Assembly: GCA_949130485.1 (NCBI GenBank)
Contig: OX422183.1
Span: 19,251,934 to 19,315,933, forward strand
DNA: 64,000 bases
Reading direction: 5' to 3'
DNA from: Agelas oroides
Taxonomy: Eukaryota; Porifera; Demospongiae; Agelasida; Agelasidae
A model generated the notes under the pieces. It saw nothing but the letters and a program-made list of their open reading frames with translations, was not told where the DNA came from and ran no database searches. A program made the position numbers and the translations under genes. Positions 20,986 to 30,292 of the stretch are shown piece by piece; within the stretch, counting starts at the first letter, position 1; the number at the start of each line of letters is the position of its first letter.

Positions 20986-21238
20986 TGATGGTTTGTGTTG
21001 TACATGTTCTTGCAGCTCCCACTCCCACCATATTCTCAGCAGCCACTGACACACTGTCATAGCTTGAGGGAGGATTTGAGGGTGGCTCAAAGGTGTGGCT
21101 ACACCTCCCAGCTGTGCACCTGGCAATGTTCACATTCTCAGTAGCCACAGAAGATCCAGTTTGGAAACTGATCTGGTACTGTGTGATGTCCCCACTTAGG
21201 CCCGGACATGCCTCCCCTGGGTCTGGGTTTACTGAGTC
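20986..21238 (-). CDS. FN3-like domain, second part
   Basis: Acceptor CCCTCCAG, donor GTGAGT, 253 bp, phase 0 in and phase 1 out. Reads ITQYQISFQTGSS, then CTAGRCSHTFEPPSNPPSSY and DSVSVAAENMVGVGAA, the C to G strands of a fibronectin type III fold (the Y-x-V-x-V-A-A-x-N element is typical). The first strands are on the exon at 23553-23650. It matches the plus-strand exon 55655-55892 closely. Confidence 0.85.
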
Positions 21239-21869
21239 CTGGAGGGAGAGATTACAGGCAGAGCACACCCTATTTGGAAACAGGGGTCCACACTCTAATG
21301 ATATGCCCGTCTCATATCACTTCACTTCTTTAATCCTCCAAGTTCTTGCACAAGTGAGTTCTACTCTCTTAAGATTAATCAGTGGGTGTAACCTATTTTG
21401 AAGATAGGTTTTGCACTAGCAAAAAGCATAGGATAGAGAAGTGCACATGACCAGCTGTCTTGGCTGGTTTATTGTAGAAAGACCTTGATTAGCTGAGCCA
21501 CTTCATTCTTTTTTTTTTCAGCACAAACAAGCATAGAAACCACTGCACTCCACTTGTATGGGCTCCGTTTGTGGCCTAAAAAAGACTTCAAGAGGATGGA
21601 ATTCGGTAGTTATTGGGTTAATACCCCATGGTAAACATTTACCTGTATGCTGCCATCTTACTGAGGAGCATGACCTTTGTATCACAGACAACACTATAGG
21701 GTGTATTTTTGGTTCACTGAAACTAGTTAGCTAAGTTTAGTGCCAGTTTCTGCCATCAAAATGATTGAACTTTGAGCATGTTAGTCACTCACTGGTACAT
21801 ACCTATGATAGAAGGTATTTGAGCATAAAAACCACAAACTTCACCAGCCTCGTACCCAGGCTTTTGTTG

Positions 21870-22131
21870 AGCAGGGACCAAGAGCCCTGGTTCGAGGCTA
21901 AGTCTTCAGCTACGTTTGAGTTGCATGTCAGTGCTACAAAACATCCAATTTAGTGCTGCCATCCGTGAAGGTGAAGCTTACCTGGAGCAGTTATGCACAA
22001 AGCAGGGACCAAGAGCCCTGGTTCAAGGCTAAGTCTTCAGCTACGCTTGAGTTGCATGTCAGTGCTACAAAACATCCAATTTAATGCTGCCATTCGTGAA
22101 GGTGAAGCTTACCTGGAGCAGTTATGCACAA
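21870..22131. repeat. 131-bp direct tandem duplication
   Basis: Two adjacent copies beginning AGCAGGGACCAAGAGCCCTG (21870 and 22001) differ at only a few bases. The first follows a CAGCCTCGTACCCAGGCT end of the dispersed MITE family. Open frames across it show no known domain. Confidence 0.8.
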
Positions 22132-22649
22132 AAAAATCCATGTTTACTGTGTTGATTTGCTTCACCATATATATTGAAGAATCTTTCAAGGGGATCATGA
22201 AGGATGAAAATTTGAAAGAGCTACAGTGTAAAATAGCTAATTTCCTGAATCAGTAAGACACAAAGCCACAAGGGTGTATGCTGGGGTGGTGGAAGGGACT
22301 CCAAGGAAAATCCCGAGAGTGCCGGTGGGACTCCGGCATTCTGGGATACTCTGTCACAGGGGTGCTGGGGGGGGGAGTCCCATGATAATCCAAGGACTGC
22401 CGGTGTAACTCCAGCATTCTGGGATACTACTAAACCAAACAAGGATAAAGCTGGAACAGGGTAAGTTTGTCCAAGGATAATCCCAGGATTGCTGGAGTTA
22501 CTCTGCCATGCCAGAGATATTTGGTACTGTACATGGCAGGATTGGACATCTGTGGAGGTGTCTCTCTCGAAAGTACACCAACCTATTTATGCCACAGTAC
22601 ATGTTGTTATGCAAGAAGCACTTAAGAAGCAGCTTGTGCAAGGGGAGGG

Positions 22650-23247
22650 TAGCCTTGTTCCCAGACTCTTACCTCAACCTGACAAAAAATTTTAAAAAAG
22701 GAGGGGGAGAGCCTGGTATCAATTTGCATGCGATATCGTGGTACGACACCTTTGCACTAACCATTAAACGTCACTCACGTGAAAACCGCAAAGTAGCCGC
22801 GAAGTACTCTCACTCTCAGGTTGTTACAACAACTCGTTTTTTGTTGTATAGCTATGTTGGAGCTCCAAAATGTGGTTGTGATTTTTATTTGTATGCCAAA
22901 GTGCAGCGCTAACCAACTAAAGTCTTTCATCATAGCCTCTCAGCAATTTTTTTCCAAAGCAGAACATGGTAACAGTAAATAGTCTTACCTACATGCTGGG
23001 TACTTCTCCACCATCACTGCTGTTTGAGCCGTGCCAAGGTCTTACTGGCACAGTCACAGCTCACTTGCTTCAGTAGTAATATCGTAGCTGTTTGAGTCAG
23101 CCTATCACATGTCATCATAATTGCATCACGACTTTAGCATTTATTGCTGTGGCGTCATCAAGCCGTGATATCATGTGTGAACTGATACCAGGCTCCTCCT
23201 TTTTTTTGTTTTTCATAGGGGGGAGGGAGAGCCTGGGAACAAGGCTA
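22650..23247. mobile_element. 598-bp MITE of the AGCCTCGTTCCC family
   Basis: Left end TAGCCTTGTTCCCAGACTCT, right end AGAGCCTGGGAACAAGGCTA. Inward similarity continues through GGAGGAGCCTGGTATCA. The flanks AGGGGAGGG and AGGCAAGGG agree at 7 of 9 bases, consistent with an aged 9-bp target duplication. Same family as 10672-11277. Confidence 0.75.
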
Positions 23248-23552
23248 AGGCAAGGGACCAACAAATGAAGGCAGACACCATTTCCTGTTATTGCATAAGC
23301 AAGCACATGACAAAAGAGGCATTGCAGAATCACTGCATGCTTACATAACTAGGGCTAGACTGACTGCATGTGAGGTGGGTGTATTTTTGAAAGAAACATC
23401 ACTTTTCTTGAAAATACACCCACCCCCCTCTTTGTGGAGCTACTCAAGTTCATTGCCCCATGGGCTATTTTCGAGAAATTATGGTATTAGGAATCAATTA
23501 CAGAATGTACTTGGTGGAAATATAAGGATGACATTATCATGATGCTGCTTAC

Positions 23553-23650
23553 TGGCATAGAATCCCAGATGCTGTTAATGAACCGAAGCCTTCCTGATGG
23601 CCAGTTGCTATACAACAAGGTGATGTTACAACCACTGGGAGCTGGAGGAG
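23553..23650 (-). CDS. FN3-like domain, first part
   Basis: A 98-bp exon with a TTGTAG acceptor and a GTAAGC donor, phase 1 in and phase 0 out. It encodes PPAPSGCNITLLYSNW then PSGRLRFINSIWDSMP, the A and B strands (proline start, I-x-W) of the FN3-like domain completed by the exon at 20986-21238. The plus-strand copy (55173-55267) has the same phases and is one codon shorter. Confidence 0.8.
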
Positions 23651-24338
23651 CTACAATAAAATGATTAACAAAAGTAAGAAATAAAATCAGTTACACAACA
23701 CAACAATGCTAAGTTATGAGTAAAAAGCAGTTTAGCAGTCCAGGGAAAGTGACCTTATGTAGTAGATAATGCATGGACAAGGACAGTTATTGTAAGCCAT
23801 AAATCCCAGACTAACATGCATTATGTATTAAATTCTCCAACCTCATTGGTCCTTGTTGTTATTAGTAAACATACATGATAGTTTATACTGTAAACAAGGT
23901 AGCGTATAGGAAAACATCATTTTATAACTTCCTGTGCTATAATCGAACAGAACCTACACCTTCCTGTCAGTATATGACCCACCTGTTACAACCATCACTG
24001 AGTGGTATACGAACATAAACCGCTTCCCTCTTTACCCTCCAAGTTCTTACATAGTCCCTGAACCATACTTAAATCGAAAATAAAAAAAATTGAAAAGGAG
24101 GATACGGTAAAGGGGCTGGGGTTGAAGTGCACACTGCGCCTGGCAGGTGCATTTCCAATAGACCTTTATCCATTATTACGTAATTATGACGTCTGGGGGG
24201 AAACAGTAGGCATTAATTGGAATACGATGGCATGCGAATGGCGTGACTACCTCTACTCTTCGAGTTTTTCCTTGCGCGTGTCAACTGTCTTTCACTGTTT
24301 ATTCTTTTGCGAGGTTAGTTCAGTTGTTTTCCTATCCT

Positions 24339-25233
24339 ATGGAATTGTTTCGAGAGCCGATGGCAACTAGAGCGGAGGTAGACGACAACGACTCTTCACC
24401 TGGCCCTTCGGTCTTGCGGCACTGCCCCGGTCCATAAGTGGACATGCGCTGCGCTCAAAACCTGGCTTAAGGTCCGCGGATTGAGCTATTCTGGGATGAA
24501 AAAGGACGAACTTGTAGCGAAGTAAGTTAGAACGTAACTTGGTTACTGTAGCGGCCCAGTAGGCGGAGAGATCTAAACCCGCCCTTCCAGTTAGTAAAAA
24601 TTATTAATACACCACATGAAACATAATACTGGTTTATTTATAGGGTTGAAGGAGCAATCAGGTGTGGGCTTGATTCACCTGTAGAAGAGAGTGATGAAGA
24701 AACAGATGAGACAGCACCCGATGGTTATCAAGCAACAATAGTGTCAGATCAAGGGTGGATAGATGCTAATGTAGCTGAACTGCCTCCGCTCACCCTCAAA
24801 CACATTCACCAATATTTCATCACTGGTAGACTGCACAAAGAGCGTGTCACCGCAACAAAGCCATTCAAGAGGGGATACAGGCTGTTTGACTCAAAGAAGG
24901 TCCAATGCCTATCAGTTCATGATGTGACCAGCACCTCAGTATACTGCATCATCCATGCAACTGTGTTACCCTCACAGAAAGCTGGAGCATACAAAACAGC
25001 TATTGCTGTTAACAAAACGAATGGGCAAATTATTTCACGGAAGCTGTACCTGTGTTGCAGGTAGTTCAGCCTGCAATCACACTGCTGCATTAATGTTTGC
25101 AGTAGACGACATCAAGAGAGCATGTGCTACCCATGGAAACAGTGGTGGGCCAAGTTCAACTTCGCTGCCCAGAAAGTGGGGAGTTCCAGCAAAATCTAAA
25201 AAAGAACCAATACCAGTGAAATCCCGGAAGTGA
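24339..25233 (+). pseudogene. SAP and SWIM-finger transposon protein, frameshifted
   Basis: An acidic start (ATG at 24339) is out of frame with a clear SAP motif at about 24439-24522 (WTCAALKTWLKVRGLSYSGM then KKDELVAK), which ends at a GTAAGT donor. A second exon opens after an AG at about 24642 and runs through HIHQYFITGRLHKERV. A further frame change near 25035 leads to a SWIM-type zinc finger, CTCVAGSSACNH. A stop follows at 25231. SAP motifs bind DNA and SWIM fingers occur next to nuclease domains in related transposon proteins; no nuclease remains. Two frame breaks and the truncation make it a pseudogene. Confidence 0.65.
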
Positions 25234-26090
25234 CCAAGCCAAAGTATAATCACACGGGTAGAGGGGTAAAATTCTTTAAACTGTGCTGGCATATGTGTAT
25301 CGATAACTGCTCTTGAGGGCCATGTGATGAGGGGTCTAAATTGCTGGTCTAAGAACTTGATCCAGGTTACACAGATACAAGATACAGTAGCAATGCCAAT
25401 ATTAAATCGATGTGCTAAATCTTGTTCCAATAATCTTAATCGTAACCTTATTAATACCAGGAATAGTTCATCAATGGGTTGCAATGCTCATGCTCTGGGT
25501 TTAAACGTTTGGGTAGAGGTACTCTTAACATCACTGCGACATAGACGTAGATGACATAATAGAGGTTCAAGGTATCTATATAGGCACATAAACACAGGGT
25601 ACGATGGAAAGCCAGTGTAAAACTGAATATCTGAATCGCTTCCTTCAAACCGCTTTAGGCAGAAAAGCTGCGACAACAATGTTCGTACTTCATCTTCAAG
25701 TCGCAACACATCTGCCTGTAACTGAGCAATTTGCTCCTCATACCTTTCAATTTCTCCCCTTGGTACTTCTGCTGGTGATGGAGGCTCCTTGTGCTTTTGT
25801 TTCTTGCAAGGTATGGGGTTACAGATGGCTGGGGGTTGTCGATGTTCAACTGCCACACTGCATGCAAAAATGGTTGGTACTGGGCAATCGGCAGTTCTTA
25901 CACTCCCCTCAAAATGCAGGCTGCAAATCCTGGTGTTCTCGCTCACACTAATTGGCTTCTTAATACTAACTAACCACTTGTATCTCAGAACAGGGTCTTG
26001 AGGCAGGCAATGAAATTTTACCCGATGAAACTCTTCCCTATCACTCCTGCTAGAACATCCAGGTATGCTGCAAATCTGATACTGAGGCAT
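25077..26090 (-). pseudogene. THAP-domain transposase, stop-interrupted and truncated
   Basis: Starts at an ATG at 26090 with an N-terminal THAP C2CH zinc finger (CSIPGC, then KFHCLPQDPVLRYKWL, then ICSLHF), which in this family binds the transposon ends. A coiled coil follows (ERYEEQIAQLQADVLRLEDE), then the FYTGFPSYPVFMCLYRYLEP segment. A TGA at 25488-25490 breaks the frame, after which the helix-turn-helix preceding DDE_Tnp_4 continues (PIDELFLVLIRLRLRLLEQD, then LAHRFNIGIATVS). Homology ends after FYPSTRVII, where the catalytic DDE region should begin. The residual frame to 25077 is antisense to the other gene. It cannot encode an active transposase. Confidence 0.75.
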
Positions 26091-26939
26091 GGGATGGAGC
26101 TTAAGTGTTCAATTCAGTGCTCTATAATCTCGAGATCTTGTTCAAAGTTACATCCACGGTACAAAGTTGAAACACATCAAACAGATTTAGCAAACTAACT
26201 CCACAAAACTAACACTCAGTCTAACAAATCGCGCAATTTCATTCTCAGTACCCTATCATAAAAATATAAACTCAACTACATAAACTAAGCAACTTACCTA
26301 GCAACAGTTTCCGCGGGTTTTGTCCTCGTCTGCAGCCGCTGGGCTCCAGAGAACTGACGTTTTCGCGCTCTGTTCGCTTCACCGCCATCGCTTTGTATTC
26401 CAATTAATGCCTACTATTTCCCCCCAGACGTCATAATTACGTAACAATGGATAAAGGTCTATTGTTTAGCATTCTGATATGCTTTTATTGGAAATTCTAA
26501 CTCCACAATAGGCATCCTCGCAAGTGGTCGCATTTTGATTCATTGTAGAAAGTTTTGAACACCAAGTGGAAAAACAAGAATGCTTCTGCATGTACATGTA
26601 CGTATCTGGTTCAGCAGAAAGCTCTACTGGTGACAGAAAGTTCAGCAATTATTATATGTACACTTCCACCCGTTTTTCAGACCTTCCTTTATGTTTCTCA
26701 GGAGAGTCAGGGTAAAAGACTAGTAGTTCTTACATAGGCTATTTTTAATCAAACACCCTGTGGTGAGCACCTTCTGCACATGCTTTTAGTAAGTTTCTAT
26801 TACCAAACATTTTGCAAATGTGTACACACGAAACAGTTTGTTCACAGGCTACCACCGTCTCGTGCATATGCTCCCTCTCTCTCTGTACGCACCTTGCAAT
26901 CTTTAATACGCACAAGGTCAACAATCAAAAGGACTGCCA

Positions 26940-27240
26940 CTAAGCCGAGAGGCATCAAAGCAACTTGCGTCATCAGTGGAGACCGAGGATAACCCCACGT
27001 AAGCTCGTGTTCCCAGTGTGAGCAACAAAACCTTGAGGTCATATAGTAATTTGCATGTATGTGGGGTGGGCAATTACTTGAAGGGGGCGTATTTTCGGGA
27101 ACTTACAGTACGTATGTCATAACGGGAGGCGTATGGTTGAGACTAATTGAATATTCAAGTAACACCCCCTCCCCACTTCAGGCTCAAAGTAATGCACAAA
27201 AAGGAGGGGCCTACTATTGTGAGCTTATGGTGAATCATTG
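26940..27240. repeat. Dispersed repeat shared with 17265-17510
   Basis: Contains ACTAAGCCGAGAGGCATCAA and, further on, paired GGGGTGGGCAATTACTTGAA / CAAGTAACACCCCCTCCCC sequences (27065 and 27154) that form an inverted repeat. Related to the 17.3-kb copy. No coding content. Confidence 0.5.
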
Positions 27241-27355
27241 TATGAGCTGAGTAGCTATAGGCGAACAATACTAAAATTGTGCACTTTCGGACAGTCAACT
27301 TGTGCTATATTGTTTATGAAATGTCACTTACCTACAATGTTTTCAGTGTACCTAC

Positions 27356-27658
27356 CTTGAGAAGTGATTGTCAGGGGCTCACTTTCCTCTCCCTCACAAT
27401 TCCCACAGTTGACACCACGTAGTGTGATGTTGTACTCATAGCCTGTCATGAAACCAGTCAGTTCATGTTGCGTGACACTGGCAGTGGTGATGTTCAGAAG
27501 TCCCCCATATGGGGCCTCAGGAGCATTGGTGGTAATGGTGATGAGGTAGAAATCAGCACTGTCTCCACCACTCAGTGTCCAGTTCACAGTGACATTCACA
27601 GCTCCACTGACGTCTTCAGAGAGGTCAACACAGGAGAGAGTGGAGACAGAGGGGGGAC
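27356..27658 (-). CDS. FN3 domain exon (first FN3-like domain)
   Basis: A 303-bp phase 1-1 exon with a TTTCAG acceptor and a GTAGGT donor. It reads PPSVSTLSCVDLSEDV, then VNWTLSGGDSADFYLITITT, then HELTGFMTGYEYNITLRGVN, ending PLTITSQ. The conserved Trp of strand B and the Tyr-Asn-Ile-x-Leu-x-Gly-Val-Asn pattern of strand F mark a fibronectin type III domain. Several N-glycosylation sequons (NVT, NIT). Near-identical counterpart at 54409-54711 and a damaged one at 42202-42348. Confidence 0.9.
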
Positions 27659-28151
27659 CTGAAAGACGAAGGACCAGTGATCATTAACTAAGTAGTAAAC
27701 TTAATCACTGGGCGAGTCTGGTATGGTTTTGCATGTGACACATCAACATCACAGCAATAATAGCTCAAGTCATGACATGACACCATCACCACATGATCAG
27801 GATTGATAGCCACTACACTACTTTTTAGTCTTCTGTCTTGAGCTGTGACTGCATCTCTGAGATCTCAGCATTGTTCACACAGCAACAATAATGCAGGAGT
27901 TACTTGATGTGTAGATAAGACTTTATCTCGTAAATTTCTGTTGTGAACAACTTGTTAAGAAGCCATTAAGTAGTTTGTTAGTGGTACACTCTGGCAGACT
28001 TGTTCACACTCCAGCTAGCTACACAACAGAGACTAGCAGAAAGCTGAAATTAACAAATTTGAGGGTACTTTGCAGTTACTTTTCAGTCTTCATGTGTGTG
28101 AAGTTTCAAATTTACATGCTTTTTTTTTTTAATGACACATCACAATATCAC

Positions 28152-28420
28152 ATGTGGCAGTCCCGGATAGAAATCGAATATTATTCTGCTGCGTATTTCG
28201 AGCGCATCACCGAGTTTGATGCGCTATAGCGCTGAACTTCCGCTAAGGGTGCATGGGGCTCATACATGCTATGTAAATGCATGAATACCTGATACGTCTA
28301 CGAAGCGCGTATGAGCTCCGCCCCTAGCAGAAGCTTAGCACTACAGCGTGTCAAACCCGGTGAGGCGCTCAAAATGCGCGATGGAGTAATATTCGATTTC
28401 CATCCGGGACTGCCACACAT
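28152..28420. mobile_element. Palindromic MITE, copy 2
   Basis: Starts ATGTGGCAGTCCCGGATAGA and ends with its complement, 269 bp, foldback over nearly its full length. It is highly similar to the copy at 19457, including the central GGGGCTCATAC / GTATGAGC pair. Confidence 0.85.
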
Positions 28421-28990
28421 ACAAATCCATACCAGGCTCTCTCCTCCCACTTTTCACACTATAAGCAATGAAAGCTGTGGATGTGAGAGCCTGGGAATGA
28501 GGCTGAACTTGATTTGTATGTATTAGCACTACATTACTACAGTATACTACAGCAAACTTGTAACCAGGTCCATTTACTTCAGAAAGTTATCTCAGTTTAA
28601 ATGATTTTTCCAGAAGAAATGTCCAGGGCTAGACTCCCAATACATGAGCAATTAGTTTGAAAAGCACATCAACATACGTAGGGTGTTGTCCAACCCTCAT
28701 TTTTGGACCTTACACAGCATTCATCACTGAGAGTAGAAAACGTTTCCTACTGTACAACATACTTCAACTCTCTCTTTATCGTATTAGAAGCACTGAATCA
28801 TTAACCTTCCAATGAGGACAGGGCTTAAACCCACTGCAGAGACACTTGAATATGTGCCTGGAAAATCTTTGCACTTTGCAGTATGTATGAATCGCATCCA
28901 AGTTCAGCAATATAGCACATGACTATAAAACATGACCATACACAAATATGAAACTGAGTCATGTTCAATTTCTACACAGGACGGCCACAT

Positions 28991-29254
28991 ATGTGGCAGT
29001 CCCATGTAGAAATCAAGATTATTCTGTTGTGTATTTCAATCACATTGCTGTGTTTGAAGCACTGTATCACTGAAGGGGTGGGGCTCATACATGCTTCGTA
29101 GATAAATGAATAATAATTATGTAATAAGTTTACGAAGCGCGTATGAGCCCTGCCCTTAACGGAAGTTCAGCAACATGGCACTTTGAACGCAGTAATGTGA
29201 TCGAAATATGCATGTGACGGAATATTCTTTGATTTCTACTCAGGACTGCCACAT
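28991..29254. mobile_element. Palindromic MITE, copy 3 (more diverged)
   Basis: Starts ATGTGGCAGTCCCATGTAGA and ends TTTCTACTCAGGACTGCCACAT, 264 bp, with the same central GGGGCTCATACATGCTTCGTAG segment. More substitutions than copies 1 and 2, so an older insertion. Confidence 0.8.
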
Positions 29255-29941
29255 ATGATAAATTTAAAACATGTAGCAAACCATGCACTCTCCATCATGA
29301 GCACATCTCCCAGGTTCTCTTTTCAAACAGTATGTGACAAAAGCTAAAGAAAGGCTTGGAGTGAGTGTAAAGTACACAGCAATAGCACATCACCAATTTC
29401 CAATTGATCTGTGCTTTCACCTCAAGTACAGGGAGTAGTACTCCAGTGGGTACTCACTTCATTGTAGGTTGCAATGAAGCCATAGGTAAGCACAAAGCTT
29501 CTTTATGCACAAAGCTGATTTATTAACGTCAAATACAATACACATTGGCAATGCTCCCAGCAAAACGGAGCCTTGTTCCCAGGCCTTCACTGCCTCTGAT
29601 ATTTCATTGCTTTTAGGATGCAAATACAGAGGGAGAAGGTCTGGGAGATCTCGTCACATGTGTTGATGTCAAGTAGACAGAGGGTAGATACATACATGTG
29701 AAGTGCCCAAAAAAGAATCTCAAGGCTCCTCCTTGTAAAATCATCAATGATTTGGTACACTCAGGACTGATTAACATAACGTTTGTGAATTACAAAACAT
29801 GTATAGCAGTTGGTGATCACTCATCATGTGTCTATCCTCTGTCTACCTAACTTTGTTGTGCATGGCAAGATCTCCTAAGCCTTTCCCATATTTGCATACT
29901 GGTAGTGATCAAATACTGTAAAAAGTAAAAGTCATACTGAC

Positions 29942-30292
29942 CTAATATTTGGATGGTACTGCTATTGACCCTGTTCCCTAGGTCCACATTGTTGGCTGGT
30001 CCAAAGCACTCAACCAGTGTTCCGTTCAGTGCAGGGGTTGCAGTACCACTAAGTGTTGATGTGAAGGAAGTAGCACTTGTTGTTCCAAACCCAGCCCCAG
30101 ATATGGCTGTTAAGGCATTGCTTGGCCCGCAAATAGAGGAGGATGTAAATGTGTGTACCAATATACATTGACTACTCCCATTCACTCTCCATGTGGTTTC
30201 CCCAGTCCTGTCCCCAGTAACAGTACATCTGAAGGTGAAAGTATCGTCAGGACAGGTGGGGAGAGCTACAGTGAACTGTCCAGCAACATCTC
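29942..30292 (-). CDS. Ig-like domain exon
   Basis: A 351-bp phase 1-1 exon, with a CTCTCCAG acceptor and a GTCAGT donor. It encodes about 117 residues: GDVAGQFTVALPTCPDDTFT, FRCTVTGDRTGETTWRVNGS and LNGTLVECFGPANNVDLGNR, with the Cys-Trp-Cys core (FRC, TTW, VEC) of an immunoglobulin-like fold and an extra cysteine pair (QCILVH, SSICGP). It exits into the FN3 exon at 27658 in matching phase. A signal peptide exon must lie upstream; I could not identify it. The plus-strand copy is at 52797-53144. Confidence 0.85.

Larger units (their letters stand above)
24160..26460. mobile_element. ISL2EU/Harbinger-like DNA transposon, internally deleted
   Basis: Terminal inverted repeats of about 75-80 bp begin AGACCTTTATCCATTATTAC and are nearly identical at both ends, flanked by AT on each side, consistent with a 2-bp target duplication. 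It carries two convergent coding remnants: SAP plus SWIM finger on the plus strand and THAP plus helix-turn-helix on the minus strand. As I recall, ISL2EU elements pair a THAP/DDE transposase with a second protein carrying a YqaJ nuclease. Here both genes stop abruptly at about 25235-25260, so the nuclease and most of the DDE domain appear to have been lost in one internal deletion. Confidence 0.75.
23651..27355. other. Intron hosting an ISL2EU-like transposon
   Basis: 3.7 kb. Most of the centre is the transposon at 24160-26460. From 26940 to 27240 lies a copy of the repeat also seen at 17265. The rest (23651-24159 and 26461-26939) shows nothing recognisable. Confidence 0.6.
27659..29941. other. 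Intron with palindromic MITEs
   Basis: 2.3 kb. Contains two palindromic MITEs and ends of the AGCCTCGTTCCC family (27715 region, 28433-28505, 29573-29650). The pair at 27715 and 28433 may be the two ends of one element interrupted by the MITE at 28152. No exon. Confidence 0.5.
12312..30292 (-). other. Gene-level model: Ig/FN3/CCP receptor with transmembrane exons
   Basis: Exons in order: Ig (30292-29942), FN3 (27658-27356), FN3 split (23650-23553 and 21238-20986), FN3-like (19099-18791), sushi (18461-18159), TM1 (17822-17706), TM2 (17108-16986), TM3 (15259-15114), linkers (14537-14496 and 12417-12312). Every junction up to the first linker is phase-compatible (1-1-0-1-1-1-1-1-0). The plan is that of a cell-surface receptor with a modular ectodomain built from symmetrical phase-1 exons. 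The ankyrin exons further down on the same strand are the likely cytoplasmic part. The 5' end is unknown, and a separate ankyrin gene cannot be excluded. Confidence 0.65.

Noticed and set aside
22221-22912. Open frames around 22.2-22.9 kb
   Set aside because: They overlap a tandem duplication, GC-rich low-complexity sequence and a MITE end; no conserved pattern.
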